The position numbers and the translations under genes are program-made. Below, in pieces: positions 43,845-56,303 of a stretch of DNA of 64,000 nt (positions within the stretch are counted from its first letter, which is position 1; each line of letters begins with the position of its first letter). Source of the DNA: Brevundimonas sp. A19_0. GTDB taxonomy: Bacteria; Pseudomonadota; Alphaproteobacteria; Caulobacterales; Caulobacteraceae. The notes below the pieces were generated by a model. It made no database searches, was not told the DNA's origin, and worked only from the letters and a program-made list of their open reading frames with translations. The DNA lies in assembly GCF_017744255.1 (NCBI RefSeq), contig NZ_JAGHQP010000008.1:48267-112266 (forward strand), given 5' to 3'.

Positions 43845-46046
43845 ATGAACAGACTCGTCAAGACCGTCCTCCTGGCGGGAGCCGCCTGGGGCGCGCTGTC
43901 CGCTACCGCCATTGCGCAAGAGGCTCCCGCACAGGAGCCGACCGCCACTTCGCTGGACGAAATCATCGTCACCGCCCGTCGTCGTGACGAGCAGCTGAAG
44001 GACGTGCCGGTCGCCGTGACCGCCCTCTCGGCCGAGCGCCTCGAGGAAACGGGCGCCACCGACATCACCGCCCTCCAGCAGCAGTCGCCCAACGCGACCG
44101 TCCAGGTGGCCCGGGGGTCGAACTCGACCCTGATCTCCTTCATCCGCGGCGTCGGCCAGCAGGACCCCCTGTGGGGCTTTGAGCCGGGCGTGGGCCTGTA
44201 CGTCGACGACGTCTACATCGCCCGTCCGCAGGCCGCCGTTCTCGACATCTTCGACATCGAGCGCATCGAGGTCCTGCGCGGACCGCAAGGCTCGCTGTAC
44301 GGCCGCAACACCGTCGGTGGCGCGATCAAATACGTCACCTCGCGCCTGTCGCCCGAGGCCGAAGCCACCGTCCGCGCCGCCTACGGCACCTACAACCAGA
44401 TCGATCTGGTCGCCTCGGGCAGCCTGCCGCTGACCGACAACTTCCGCGTCGGCGCCGCCTTCGCCAACCTCACGCGCGACGGCTACGGCCGGAACATCAA
44501 CACCGGCGCCGAACACTACGACAAGGACGTCACCGCCTTCCGCGCCAGCGCCGAGTTCACCCCGCGCGACGAAGTCTTCTTCCGTCTGGCCTATGACCGG
44601 ACCCAGGATGACTCCAACCCGCGTCACGGCCACCGCGAAGTGGCCGGCGTCGGCTACGGCGCCAACTCGCCGGGCAGCGTCTACGACACCTACGCCGGCG
44701 TCGGTGACGAAAACTCGGTCGAAAGCGAGGGCCTGTCCTTCACCGGCCAGATCGACGTCAGCGAGCACTGGACCTTCAAGGCGATCTCCGCCTGGCGCGA
44801 GGGGCGGACGGACACCGTCATCGACTTCGACAACACGCCCGCGCCCACGCTCGACATCCCGGCCTACTATGCCGACGAGCAGTACACCCAGGAGTTCCAG
44901 TTCCAGTTCGACTATGACCGGATCCAGGGCGTGTTCGGCGTCTTTTATCTGGACGCCACCGCTGAAGGCGCCTTCGACACCATCCTCGGCGGCGCGGGCA
45001 TTGTCATCGGCACCGGCGGTTCGGTGGAAACCGAGAGCGTGGCCCTGTTCGGCGACGTGAACCTGGACCTGACCGACCGTCTGCACCTGGGTCTGGGCGT
45101 TCGCTGGACGCAGGACTCCAAGACCGGCGAGGTCTTCCGCGCCAACTATCTGGGTGCCACGCGCTCGCCCCTGCTCGGAGGCTCGGCCCGGGCGCCGATC
45201 CTGCTGCGCACCGACTACACCAACTCGCGCAACTACGATGACGTCTCGCCGCGCGTCGCCGTGTCGTACGACTTCTCGGACGACATCACCGGCTATGCTT
45301 CGTGGTCCTCGGGCTTCAAGTCCGGCGGCTTCGACATGCGCGGTGACGCCATCCTGACCCCGGACACCGTCAACGGCTATGATCCGGAAACGGTCGACAG
45401 CTACGAAATGGGTCTGAAGGGCCGCGCCGGTCCGCTGTCGTTCAGCTCGGCCATCTTCTACAACGAATATCAGGACCAGCAGGTCACGACCCAGGTGCCG
45501 GCCGGCGCCTCGATCGCCAGCTTCGTGGACAACGTCGGCCAGTCGACCATCTACGGCGCCGAGTTCGAGGGCTCGCTGTACCTGACCGAAAACCTGTCGG
45601 CCAACTTCGCGGTCGGCTATCTGAACGCCGAGTTCGACCAGTTCCTGCGCTACAACCTCACCACCATGCAGTACGAGGATATCTCGGATCAGGTGGTGCT
45701 GCAGAATGCTCCGGAATGGACCGGCTATTTCGGCCTGACCTGGCAGAGCCAGCTGGCCGGCGGCGAGCTGGTGGTGACCCCCTCGGTCAGCTATCGCGAC
45801 GACTACAGCCAGTTCGAGTTCCCGAACCCGACCCTCGATCAGGAAGCCTATGCGCTGGTCGACCTGTCGGCGATCTGGACCGCCCCCAGCGAGCGCTGGA
45901 GCATCGGCGTGTTCGGCAAGAACCTGACCGACGAAGAATACCGCGTGGGCGCCTACAGCTTCCCGGGTGCGCTCTTCAACGACTCGCTCATCGGCTACTA
46001 CGGCCCGCCGCGGACCGTCACGGGCTCGATCCAGATCAAGTTCTGA
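43845..46046 (+). CDS. TonB-dependent outer-membrane receptor
   Basis: A 733-residue active-transport receptor. Signal peptide (cleavage near AIAQE), TonB box region DEIIVTARRRDEQLKDVPVAV, then the plug (RGVGQQDPLWGFEPGVGLYV; EVLRGPQGSLYGRNTVGGAI) and a 22-strand barrel ending in the terminal Phe of SIQIKF. Caulobacterales have dozens of these for glycans, siderophores and vitamins. The substrate is unknown, but the MFS transporter downstream and the divergent TetR suggest one small-molecule uptake module. A strong terminator follows. The ATG at 43845 precedes a standard signal peptide. Confidence 0.93.
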   Translation: MNRLVKTVLLAGAAWGALSATAIAQEAPAQEPTATSLDEIIVTARRRDEQLKDVPVAVTALSAERLEETGATDITALQQQSPNATVQVARGSNSTLISFIRGVGQQDPLWGFEPGVGLYVDDVYIARPQAAVLDIFDIERIEVLRGPQGSLYGRNTVGGAIKYVTSRLSPEAEATVRAAYGTYNQIDLVASGSLPLTDNFRVGAAFANLTRDGYGRNINTGAEHYDKDVTAFRASAEFTPRDEVFFRLAYDRTQDDSNPRHGHREVAGVGYGANSPGSVYDTYAGVGDENSVESEGLSFTGQIDVSEHWTFKAISAWREGRTDTVIDFDNTPAPTLDIPAYYADEQYTQEFQFQFDYDRIQGVFGVFYLDATAEGAFDTILGGAGIVIGTGGSVETESVALFGDVNLDLTDRLHLGLGVRWTQDSKTGEVFRANYLGATRSPLLGGSARAPILLRTDYTNSRNYDDVSPRVAVSYDFSDDITGYASWSSGFKSGGFDMRGDAILTPDTVNGYDPETVDSYEMGLKGRAGPLSFSSAIFYNEYQDQQVTTQVPAGASIASFVDNVGQSTIYGAEFEGSLYLTENLSANFAVGYLNAEFDQFLRYNLTTMQYEDISDQVVLQNAPEWTGYFGLTWQSQLAGGELVVTPSVSYRDDYSQFEFPNPTLDQEAYALVDLSAIWTAPSERWSIGVFGKNLTDEEYRVGAYSFPGALFNDSLIGYYGPPRTVTGSIQIKF

Positions 46047-46081
46047 TCCGGCGAGCGGTGACCGTCTGAGGACACCATACG

Positions 46082-46116
46082 GGGCGGCGGTTCCTTCGGG
46101 GGCCGCCGCCCTTTTT
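46082..46116 (+). terminator. Rho-independent terminator after the TonB receptor gene
   Basis: A 13-bp stem (GGGCGGCGGTTCC at 46082-46094 against GGGGCCGCCGCCC at 46099-46111, two G-T pairs) closes on a TTCG loop and is followed by T5. It implies that the MFS gene is transcribed separately or by read-through. Confidence 0.92.
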
Positions 46117-46184
46117 CTTTTGAATGCGCGGCCGGGAGCGCTACCGTCCCACCCGGCATCAAGACCACCAGGGGGAAATCGTCC

Positions 46185-47732
46185 ATGACCGAAGCCACCG
46201 TGCCCGGCCCGGAGCAGACCGGCAGCGAAAAGCCCGTTGCCCCCGGATACCGCTTCTATGTGCTGGCGGTTCTGATCTTCATCTACATGCTGAACTTCCT
46301 CGACCGGCAGATCATCGGCATCCTCGCCGCGCCGTTGAAGGAAGAGTTCGGCATGTCCGACAGCCAGTTCGGACTGCTCGGCGGCATCGCCTTCGCTTCG
46401 GTCTATTCCACCCTGGCCATCCCCCTGGCCTGGCTGGCCGATCGCTACAGCCGCGTCTGGATCATGACCGGGGCGCTCGCGGTCTGGTCAGGCTTCACCG
46501 CTCTCTGTGGCGTGGCCGGCTCCTATGGCCAGCTGTTCCTCTACCGGATGGGCGTCGGCGTGGGCGAGGCCGGGGGCGTGGCCCCCGCCTATTCGCTGGT
46601 TGCTGACTATTTTCCGCCCCATCAGCGGGCGCGCGCCCTCGCCGGCTTTGCCTTCGGCATTCCGCTGGGCACCGCCGCGGGTACCCTGGTCGGCGGTCTG
46701 CTGGCGGCCCAGTACGGCTGGCAGACAGCCTTCATCACCGTGGGCCTGCTTGGCCTGATCGTGGCGCCGGTCCTGCGCTTGACGGTGCGCGATCCGAAGC
46801 GCGGCGGCACCGATACGCCCAAACCCATTGCCCCGGCCGCCCCCGCCGATGCGGCGCCCGTCGCCTCGCATCCGCCGGCAGCCCCGTCGTCGGTCGGCCG
46901 GATCGCCTCCCTGATCATGCTGGGTCTCGGCGCCGGTCTCATGGTCCTGGCGGCGCTGGTCCACTTCGGCCTGATCGATTTCGCCAGCCGCAATGTCCTG
47001 GGCTTCGGCGGACTTCTGGCCCTTGTGATCGGTGTTTCACTGATGATCGCCCGCTCGACCGCCTCGGTCGTCATTCCGAAGCGCAGCTTCTGGCTGCTGG
47101 CGCTGGGGGCGGCCTCGTCCTCGGTGTGCGGTTACGGCGTGGCGGGCTGGCTGCCCCTGTTCTTCATGCGTAGCTTCGACCTGACCCTGCGCGAGGTCAG
47201 CTGGTACTATTCCGGCATCGCCCTGATCGGCGGTACCCTGGGCATCTGGCTGGGCGGCATGATCGCCGACAAGCTGGCGAAGCGCGGCAAGGGCGCCTAT
47301 CCGCTGGTGCCGGCGATCGCCTTCCTGATCTCGGCCCCGTGCTTCATCCTGGCGATGAACTCCGACTGGTTGATCGCCCAGATCTTCGCCGACGGGGGCA
47401 CCCGCGCCCAGTCGCTGACGGTCGCCTTCCTGATCTTCATCATCCCGACCGGGCTGAACCTCGCCTGGCTGGGGCCGATCACGGCCTCGATCCAGAATCT
47501 GGTCGCCGCCCCGATGCGTTCGACCGCCTCGGCCCTGTTCCTGCTGATCAACAACCTGCTCGGCATCGCCGTGGGCTTCTACTATTTCGGCGCCGTCTCG
47601 GACCTGCTCCGGCCGCAGTTCGGCGACGAAAGCCTGCGCTGGGCCATCTACACCGGCATGGGCTTCTATGTGCTGGCGGCCCTGCTGCTGATCGGCGCCT
47701 CGCGCACCCTGAAGCGCGACTGGGTCGACTGA
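46185..47732 (+). CDS. MFS transporter (spinster-like)
   Basis: A 515-residue inner-membrane transporter with twelve predicted segments. FYVLAVLIFIYMLNFLDRQI and IGILAAPLKEEFGMSDSQFG at the start are typical of the spinster-like group, as is GGVAPAYSLVADYFPPHQRA (segments). A Pro/Ala-rich loop (PKPIAPAAPADAAP) of about 40 residues links the halves. The substrate is not evident; group members often lie near TonB receptors and catabolic genes in Caulobacterales, as here. The ATG at 46185 is the first good start; the terminator upstream suggests its own promoter. Confidence 0.9.
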   Translation: MTEATVPGPEQTGSEKPVAPGYRFYVLAVLIFIYMLNFLDRQIIGILAAPLKEEFGMSDSQFGLLGGIAFASVYSTLAIPLAWLADRYSRVWIMTGALAVWSGFTALCGVAGSYGQLFLYRMGVGVGEAGGVAPAYSLVADYFPPHQRARALAGFAFGIPLGTAAGTLVGGLLAAQYGWQTAFITVGLLGLIVAPVLRLTVRDPKRGGTDTPKPIAPAAPADAAPVASHPPAAPSSVGRIASLIMLGLGAGLMVLAALVHFGLIDFASRNVLGFGGLLALVIGVSLMIARSTASVVIPKRSFWLLALGAASSSVCGYGVAGWLPLFFMRSFDLTLREVSWYYSGIALIGGTLGIWLGGMIADKLAKRGKGAYPLVPAIAFLISAPCFILAMNSDWLIAQIFADGGTRAQSLTVAFLIFIIPTGLNLAWLGPITASIQNLVAAPMRSTASALFLLINNLLGIAVGFYYFGAVSDLLRPQFGDESLRWAIYTGMGFYVLAALLLIGASRTLKRDWVD

Positions 47733-47750
47733 TCCGCCCCATCTGACACG

Positions 47751-47781
47751 CCCCGCCTGTTGCGCCTGCGAACAGGCGGGG
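47751..47781. other. Perfect 11-bp hairpin between the MFS gene and sucC
   Basis: CCCCGCCTGTT at 47751-47761 and AACAGGCGGGG at 47771-47781 with a nine-base loop. It has no T run. It lies 46 nt before sucC, so it could end the MFS transcript with Rho or shape the suc operon leader. A TATAAG at 47784-47789 follows directly. Confidence 0.6.
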
Positions 47782-47827
47782 CCTATAAGCCTCGCACCCT
47801 TTCCCATCAGCGGTCGCGACGGTTTCC

Positions 47828-49017
<1,190 letters not shown>

Positions 49018-49018
<1 letters not shown>

Positions 49019-49527
49019 TGCTGGCCGCACTCTTTCTGAGTGCCTGGGCGACCGCTGCGGCACCCGAGCCAGGTGACGCGGCCACGCAGCTGGTGCGCGA
49101 AGCCTGTATCGCCACGGGTATGCAGAAGGATGCTTTCGAACGCCTCGGCCGGGAGCGCAGATGGCGCCGGGCCAGACTCTCGTCTTCATCGACCGAACCG
49201 GGAAGCTGGCATGTTGGCTTCCAGGCGCGAGAGGGTCTGGTGACGCTTTCGACCATCCCGCAATTTCCGGGCGAGCCTGCGGTGGACGGTGCGGCCTGCA
49301 CGGTGAGGGTCGAGTCGGTCGGCGATGACTGGCTGCCTGCCGCCGAGGATCTTGCTGCGGAGATTGGTCTGGGCGGTTATCAGGCACTGTCGGCCATGCC
49401 GGGCCCGGAAGAGATGCATGTCTGGTCCGATGGTCCGGGAGGCCAGACAATGACGGTGGCATACGTCCGCCAGCGGCGTGTGCTTTCCATAACCTATGTC
49501 AAAAGGGTGCCGGGCCCCACGCCCTGA
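49018..49527 (+). CDS. Small secreted protein of unknown function, first insert in sucCD
   Basis: A 169-residue protein. A short signal peptide ([15 protein letters not shown]) precedes a soluble domain with cysteines at REACIATGM and GAACTVRV, and ends in [13 protein letters not shown]. Its layout, an early LxxxxxxACxA helix and a late hydrophobic strand, resembles the next gene, so the two may be diverged paralogs; I recognise no family. The ATG overlaps the sucC stop by one base (TGATG), so it is probably translated with sucC. Why a secreted protein is coupled to a TCA enzyme is unclear. Confidence 0.7.
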
Positions 49528-49574
49528 CCTCCTTCAATCCGGGACGGCGTCCCATCCCTTCGACGAGTAATCCA

Positions 49575-50174
49575 ATGTCTCTGAAAACATTTGCCGCTGT
49601 CGCAGCTCTGGCCTTCGTCCTCACCCCCGCTGCGGCCCAGGCCCAGGCCCAGCCTGACCCCCTGCTGTCCACCTTCCAGTCGGCCTGTGTCGCCGCGGAT
49701 GGGGACGCGAATGCCACGATGGCCAAGCTGGACGGTCAGGGCTGGGACGTGCTGCCCGCGGAGTTGCTGGGTGCGGACGCCCCCTTCGACAACATGCAGG
49801 CCCGCATCAAGTTCGAGGGCGCGGGCATGGTGATCGCCATGACCGGCGACATGGCCGACGAAATGGGCACCCTGACCGACAGCGGCAATGTCCATCTGGC
49901 GGTCTGCGCCGTCGGGACCACACCGGGCGACTATGAGGCCGTGGATCGCGTGGTGGCCGACTGGCTCGGCATGACGCCCAACACGACCATGAGCATGGAC
50001 GGCCTGCGGGGCTATCCCTACACCCTGGTCAACGGCCGGCGGCAGGCCGTGCCGGCCGATCTGGGCGAGGGCGAACTGATGGCCCTGGTCGACTCGGGCC
50101 AGGTGCGGGTCGTCATGACGGGGGATTCGGACGGCGTGATCATGATCATGTTCATGCGACCGGTTCCGAACTAG
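49575..50174 (+). CDS. Small secreted protein of unknown function, second insert in sucCD
   Basis: A 199-residue protein. The signal peptide (KTFAAVAALAFVLTPAAAQA) is followed by an early helix with FQSACVAADGD, a beta-rich middle with a second Cys (LAVCAVGTTPGD), an ADWLGM segment and a hydrophobic C-terminal strand (IMIMFMRP). It shares order and spacing of these elements with the gene at 49018. It sits 47 nt after that gene and 60 nt before sucD. No family recognised. Codon use is like the surrounding core, so the pair is not obviously recent. Confidence 0.7.
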   Translation: MSLKTFAAVAALAFVLTPAAAQAQAQPDPLLSTFQSACVAADGDANATMAKLDGQGWDVLPAELLGADAPFDNMQARIKFEGAGMVIAMTGDMADEMGTLTDSGNVHLAVCAVGTTPGDYEAVDRVVADWLGMTPNTTMSMDGLRGYPYTLVNGRRQAVPADLGEGELMALVDSGQVRVVMTGDSDGVIMIMFMRPVPN

Positions 50175-50234
50175 CGCTCCAAACCTTTTTCTTTCAAATG
50201 CCTGCCGCCCTGCGGCGCTCAATTCAGGTCCACA

Positions 50235-51137
<903 letters not shown>

Positions 51138-51288
51138 AGCGGGGCTGTTGCGGGAAATTTCTGGTCGCAGGACGAAATTTCCCGCCCTTTCGCCCCGTTT
51201 CGGTCATGACCCGCCGCCGAACCGTGCGTATATGTCCCGTCACCGACGGAGCGTGCCGCTCCGCGGCCAAGGGACTGCGACGAACACG

Positions 51289-54200
51289 ATGGCGGATGAT
51301 GCCGGTCGGCTGAACCAGGTCTTTGCCGAGACCAGCTTTCTCTACGGGGCGAACGCCGCCTTTATCGAGGATCTCCACGCGCGCTGGGCCGATGACCCGG
51401 CCTCGGTTTCGGCCGAGTGGCGATCCTTCTTCGACCAGCTGCGCGATTCCGCCTCGACGGTGAAGGCCTCGGCCGGCGCCGGTGCCTGGGGCCGCAAGGG
51501 CGCGGGCGAACCGTCCGAGGATACCGGCGTATTCGACGGCCGCTGGCCCGAAGCGAAGCCCGCCGCCAAATCCGCTGGAAAGCCGGGAAAGGCCGCTACG
51601 CCCGCCCCTGCATCCGCCGCCTCGGCCGCGACGCCCGAGGATGTGCGCGCCGCCGCCCACGATTCGATCCGCGCCCTGATGCTGATCCGCAGCTACCGCG
51701 TGCGCGGCCACCTGCAGGCCACGCTCGATCCGCTGGGCATGGAGCCGCCGGTCCAGAACCCCGAGCTGACCCCCGAATTCTACGGCTTCAGCGAGGCCGA
51801 CCTCGACAAGCCGATCTTCCTCGACGGCGTGCTGGGTCTCGAGACCGGCACCCTTCGCGAGGTGCTGGCCATCCTGAGGCGTACCTACTGCGGCCACATC
51901 GGCATCCAGTACATGCACATCGCCGAGCCGGAGGAGAAATCCTGGCTGCAGGCGCGCATCGAGGGCCCCGACAAGTACGAGGAAAACGCCTTCACCCGCG
52001 AGGGCAAGCTGGCCATCCTCAACAAGCTGATCGAGGCCGAGACCTTTGAGCGCTTCCTGCACAAGCGCTTCCCCGGCACCAAGCGGTTCGGTCTGGACGG
52101 CGGCGAGGCCATGGTCCCGGCGCTGGAGCAGGTCATCAAGCGCGGTGGCAATCTGGGCGTCGACGAGATCGTGCTCGGCATGGCCCACCGGGGTCGCCTG
52201 AACGTCCTGTCGGCCGTGATGGGCAAGCCCTATCGCGCCATCTTCCACGAATTCCAGGGCGGCTCGTCCGTGCCGTCCGACATCGATGGCTCGGGCGACG
52301 TCAAATATCACATGGGCGCCAGCTCGGACCGGTCGTTCGACGACAACCGGGTCCACCTGTCGCTGACCGCCAACCCCAGCCACCTCGAGATCGTCAATCC
52401 GGTGGTGCTGGGCAAGGCACGCGCCAAACAGGCCTTCGACATCCGTGAGGCCAATGCCGGCAAGCCCGAGGCCGAATGGGCGCTGGACCGCACCAAGGTG
52501 CTGCCCCTGCTGATCCACGGCGACGCGGCCTTCGCCGGTCAGGGCGTGGTGGCCGAATGTTTCGCCCTGATGGGGCTGAAGGGCTACCGCACCGGCGGCA
52601 CGGTGCATTTCGTGGTCAACAACCAGATCGGCTTCACCACCGCTCCGCGCAACAGCCGCTCCTCGCCCTATCCGTCGGACGTGGCCCTGATGGTCCAGGC
52701 GCCGATCTTCCACGTGAACGGCGACGATCCCGAGGCCGTGGTCTTCGCCGCCAAGGTGGCCACCGAGTTCCGCCAGAAATTCCACAAGGACGTGGTGGTG
52801 GACATGTTCTGCTACCGCCGCTTCGGCCACAACGAAGGCGACGATCCGACCTTCACCCAGCCGCTGATGTACTCGAAGATCCGGGCCCAGAAATCGACCC
52901 GCGAACTCTACGCCGAGCGTCTGGTCGCCGAGGGCGTGATCTCCGCCGAGGAGGTCGAGGCCGAGATCACCCGCTTCGAGGAATTCCTCGACGCCGAATT
53001 CGACGCCGGCAAGACCTTCAAGGCCGAGAAGGCCGACTGGCTGGACGGCCAGTGGCACGGCATCGGCAAGCCCGAGGGCGACGAGCTGCGCGGCGAGACC
53101 GCCGTCTCGAAGGACCGCCTTGTCGAGATCGGCACCCGCCTGACCACCGCGCCGAACAGCATCGACGTCCACAAGACCCTGCGTCGCGTGCTGGATGGCC
53201 GCCGCCAGATGATCGAGACCGGTCAGGACCTCGACTGGGCGACCGCCGAGAGCCTCGCCTTCGGCACCCTGCTGGACGAGGGCTTCCCCGTCCGCCTGTC
53301 AGGCCAGGATTCGGTTCGCGGCACCTTCTCCCAGCGCCACTCCGGCATCATTGATCAGACCACGGAAGAACGCTTCGTTCCGCTCAACCACCTCCGCGAC
53401 GGCCAGGCCCATTTCGAGGTGATCGACTCCGCCCTGTCGGAAGAGGCCGTGCTGGGCTTCGAATACGGCTATGCCCTCAGCGACCCCAATACGCTGGTCA
53501 TGTGGGAGGCCCAGTTCGGCGACTTCGTGAACGGCGCCCAGGTCGTCATCGACCAGTTCATCAGCTCGGGCGAGCGCAAATGGCTACGCATGTGCGGCCT
53601 GACCATGCTGCTGCCGCACGGCTATGAAGGGCAAGGGCCCGAGCACTCCTCGGCCCGCCTGGAGCGCTTCCTGCAGGCCTGCGCCGAGGAAAACATGCAG
53701 GTTGCCAACTGCACCACCCCGGCCAACTATTTCCACATCCTGCGCCGCCAGATGCACCGGCCGTTCCGCAAGCCGCTGATCCTGATGACGCCCAAGTCGC
53801 TGTTGCGTCACAAGAAGGCCGTCTCGCCCCTGTCGGATCTGGCCGAGGGCAGCTCCTTCCACCGCGTGCTGCACGACGACGCCCAGACCCGTCCCGACGT
53901 GGCCGGCATGACGCTGAAGGGCGATCCCGACATCCGGCGCGTCATCCTGTGCTCGGGCAAGGTCTATTATGACCTGCTGGAAGCGCGCGAGGCCGCCTTC
54001 AAGGACGGCAAGGCCGTGGACGATATCTACATCCTGCGTCTGGAACAGTTCTATCCCTGGCCGATGAAGTCGCTGATGACCGAACTGGCGCGCTTCCCCG
54101 GCGCCGAACTGGTCTGGTGTCAGGAAGAGCCCAAGAACATGGGCGGCTGGACCTTCGTCGATCCCTGGCTTGAACTGACGCTCGACAAGCTCGATGTGAA

Positions 54201-54321
54201 GTCGAAGCGCGCCCGTTATGTCGGTCGTCCCGCCTCGGCGTCCACGGCGGCCGGTCTGATGAGCCGCCACAAGGCCGAGCTCGACGCCTTCCTCGCCGAC
54301 GCCCTCGCCACCCCGAACTGA
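51289..54321 (+). CDS. sucA: 2-oxoglutarate dehydrogenase E1 component
   Basis: A 1010-residue thiamine-diphosphate enzyme that decarboxylates 2-oxoglutarate in the OGDH complex. The N-terminal segment ([19 protein letters not shown]) is the OdhA/SucA peripheral-subunit binding arm; an Ala/Pro linker follows. TPP-binding and active-site stretches include [35 protein letters not shown] (with catalytic His), [23 protein letters not shown] and [20 protein letters not shown]. The ATG at 51289 opens the conserved domain; no strong ribosome site is nearer than AAGGGA at about 14 nt. The sucB start is 28 nt downstream. Confidence 0.97.
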   Translation: MADDAGRLNQVFAETSFLYGANAAFIEDLHARWADDPASVSAEWRSFFDQLRDSASTVKASAGAGAWGRKGAGEPSEDTGVFDGRWPEAKPAAKSAGKPGKAATPAPASAASAATPEDVRAAAHDSIRALMLIRSYRVRGHLQATLDPLGMEPPVQNPELTPEFYGFSEADLDKPIFLDGVLGLETGTLREVLAILRRTYCGHIGIQYMHIAEPEEKSWLQARIEGPDKYEENAFTREGKLAILNKLIEAETFERFLHKRFPGTKRFGLDGGEAMVPALEQVIKRGGNLGVDEIVLGMAHRGRLNVLSAVMGKPYRAIFHEFQGGSSVPSDIDGSGDVKYHMGASSDRSFDDNRVHLSLTANPSHLEIVNPVVLGKARAKQAFDIREANAGKPEAEWALDRTKVLPLLIHGDAAFAGQGVVAECFALMGLKGYRTGGTVHFVVNNQIGFTTAPRNSRSSPYPSDVALMVQAPIFHVNGDDPEAVVFAAKVATEFRQKFHKDVVVDMFCYRRFGHNEGDDPTFTQPLMYSKIRAQKSTRELYAERLVAEGVISAEEVEAEITRFEEFLDAEFDAGKTFKAEKADWLDGQWHGIGKPEGDELRGETAVSKDRLVEIGTRLTTAPNSIDVHKTLRRVLDGRRQMIETGQDLDWATAESLAFGTLLDEGFPVRLSGQDSVRGTFSQRHSGIIDQTTEERFVPLNHLRDGQAHFEVIDSALSEEAVLGFEYGYALSDPNTLVMWEAQFGDFVNGAQVVIDQFISSGERKWLRMCGLTMLLPHGYEGQGPEHSSARLERFLQACAEENMQVANCTTPANYFHILRRQMHRPFRKPLILMTPKSLLRHKKAVSPLSDLAEGSSFHRVLHDDAQTRPDVAGMTLKGDPDIRRVILCSGKVYYDLLEAREAAFKDGKAVDDIYILRLEQFYPWPMKSLMTELARFPGAELVWCQEEPKNMGGWTFVDPWLELTLDKLDVKSKRARYVGRPASASTAAGLMSRHKAELDAFLADALATPN

Positions 54322-54349
54322 CCCCTGCTTATCCGGAACCGGAACTGAC

Positions 54350-55861
54350 ATGGCTGATATCCTGACCCCCGCCCTTGGTGAATCCGTCACTGAGGCCACC
54401 ATTGCGAAGTGGACGAAGAAGGTCGGCGACCCGGTCAAGCGGGACGAGCTTCTGGTCGAGCTGGAAACCGACAAGGTCTCGCTGGAGGTGGTCTCGCCCG
54501 CCGACGGCACCCTGGCTGAAATCGCCTTCGACGCCGGCGACACCGTCACCCCCGGCGCCGTGCTGGGCAAGGTGACCGAGGGCGCCGCCGCCCCCGCCGG
54601 CGGGGCTGCCCCCAAGGCCGAGGCCGAGCCCGCCGCCGACCCGGCCGCCAAGGGCGACAGCGAAGCCGCGGTGCCGGTCCAGGTGCCGACCATGGGTGAA
54701 AGCGTCGCCGAGGGCTCGGTCGGGACCTGGCAGAAAAAGTCCGGCGACCGGGTGTCGAAGGATGAGCTGCTGGTCGAGATCGAGACCGACAAGGTGGCCG
54801 TGGAAATCAGCGCTCCGGCCGATGGCGTCCTGACCATTTCGGCCGAGGCCGGTTCGACCGTCACCCCAGGTCAGGTGATCGGCCAGATCGCCGCCTCGGG
54901 TGAGGCGGCTGCCGCTGCGCCGAAGGCCGAGGCCGCGCCCGCCAGGGCGTCGTCGGGCTCGGACGCGCCGCACCTGTCGCCCGCCGTCCAGCGCGTGGTG
55001 GCCGAGAACAACCTTGATCCGAAGTCCATCCAGGCCACCGGACCCAAGGGCAATATCACCAAGGCCGATGCGCTGAAGGCCGCGTCTCAGCCTCAGGCTT
55101 CGGCTCCGGCCGCTGCCGCTCCGGCCAAGGCCGCGCCGGCTGCTCCGCCGCGCGAGGTCGGTCCGCGCGAGGAACGGGTCAAGATGACCCGCCTGCGCCA
55201 GACCATCGCCCGCCGCCTGAAGGAATCGCAGAACACGGCCGCCCAGCTGACCACCTTCAACGAGGTGGACATGTCGGCGATCATGGCGCTGCGCAATCGC
55301 TACAAGGATGCCTTTGAAAAGCACCACGGCATCAAGCTGGGCTTCATGAGCTTCTTCGTGAAGGCCACGGTCGCGGCGCTCAAGGAACTGCCCGCCGTCA
55401 ATGCCGAGATCGACGGCACCGACATCATCTACAAGAACCACTACGATATCGGCGTGGCGGTCGGCACCGACAAAGGTCTGGTCGTGCCGGTCCTGCGCGA
55501 CGCCGACGTCCTGTCGCTGGCCGGCATCGAAAAGGGCATCGGCGATCTGGGCCGCGCCGCCCGCGACGGCGATCTGACGCTGGACCAGCTCCAGGGCGGC
55601 ACCTTCACCATCACCAATGGCGGGGTCTACGGCTCGCTGATGTCGACGCCGATCCTGAACATGCCCCAGGCCGGCATCCTCGGCATGCACAACATCGTCC
55701 AGCGCCCGGTCGCCATCGACGGCAAGGTCGAGATCCGCCCGATGATGTATCTGGCCCTCAGCTACGATCACCGCATCGTCGACGGCAAGGAAGCCGTGAC
55801 CTTCCTTGTGCGGATCAAGGAACACCTCGAGGACCCGCAACGCTTCCTGCTGGATCTGTAG
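54350..55861 (+). CDS. sucB: Dihydrolipoyl succinyltransferase (OGDH E2) with two lipoyl domains
   Basis: A 503-residue core of the OGDH complex. Two lipoyl domains are present, with lipoylation lysines K42 (ETDKVSLEV) and K148 (ETDKVAVEI), where SucB normally has one. An Ala/Pro linker, the E1/E3-binding domain (about 207-245, [15 protein letters not shown]) and the catalytic domain with H474 and D478 in YDHRIVDG follow. The substrate-specific segment fits succinyl transfer, and it lies directly behind sucA. No E3 (lpd) gene follows; the next gene is a DUF2007-like protein. Confidence 0.95.
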   Translation: MADILTPALGESVTEATIAKWTKKVGDPVKRDELLVELETDKVSLEVVSPADGTLAEIAFDAGDTVTPGAVLGKVTEGAAAPAGGAAPKAEAEPAADPAAKGDSEAAVPVQVPTMGESVAEGSVGTWQKKSGDRVSKDELLVEIETDKVAVEISAPADGVLTISAEAGSTVTPGQVIGQIAASGEAAAAAPKAEAAPARASSGSDAPHLSPAVQRVVAENNLDPKSIQATGPKGNITKADALKAASQPQASAPAAAAPAKAAPAAPPREVGPREERVKMTRLRQTIARRLKESQNTAAQLTTFNEVDMSAIMALRNRYKDAFEKHHGIKLGFMSFFVKATVAALKELPAVNAEIDGTDIIYKNHYDIGVAVGTDKGLVVPVLRDADVLSLAGIEKGIGDLGRAARDGDLTLDQLQGGTFTITNGGVYGSLMSTPILNMPQAGILGMHNIVQRPVAIDGKVEIRPMMYLALSYDHRIVDGKEAVTFLVRIKEHLEDPQRFLLDL

Positions 55862-55883
55862 GAGCAATCGTACCGGAAGGCGA

Positions 55884-56303
55884 ATGGCCGAAGAGTTCGA
55901 AGTCGCCCGATTTTTGACGGTTGCCGAAGCGGAACTGCTGGTCGCGCTGTTGGGCCGGCATGGTATCCGCGCATGGCTCCCGGATCGGGACATGGCCACC
56001 ATGTTGCCCCACGTGCAGATGGCTCTCGGCGGCATCCGGGTCGTTGCATACGAAGAGCAGATCGTCGCGGCCCGCGACATCGCCGTGCGCGCGCGGGCAG
56101 GCGAATTCGCGACTCCGGTTGACTTTGACGATTGGCAGGAAGACGCCATTCCCGGCCAGATCGGGGAATTGGACGAGGCGGATGTTCATGGAACGGTGGG
56201 AGCACCGGCCCTGAAATGGTGGGGTGTCGGGCTCGTGGCGGCCGGAACCCTGATTGTCTGGATGCTGGGCTACACCAACGATCTCAGGGAGTTCCTGCCC
56301 TAG
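55884..56303 (+). CDS. DUF2007-like signal-transducing protein with C-terminal membrane anchor
   Basis: A 139-residue protein. The N-terminal 70 residues (VARFLTVAEAELLVALLGRH, then VQMALGGIRVVAYEEQIVAA) match the small DUF2007 fold, thought to bind a ligand or act in signalling. An acidic linker leads to one membrane segment (WWGVGLVAAGTLIVWMLGY) at the C-terminus, so the domain would face the cytoplasm as a tail-anchored protein. The ATG at 55884 follows CGGAAGG. It ends the suc block and converges, overlapping by four bases, with the CoA-transferase gene. Confidence 0.7.
   Translation: MAEEFEVARFLTVAEAELLVALLGRHGIRAWLPDRDMATMLPHVQMALGGIRVVAYEEQIVAARDIAVRARAGEFATPVDFDDWQEDAIPGQIGELDEADVHGTVGAPALKWWGVGLVAAGTLIVWMLGYTNDLREFLP

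Noticed and set aside
54329..56149. 606-codon minus-strand open frame opposite sucB
   Set aside because: Gly/Arg/Leu-rich mirror of the E2 gene, no domain.
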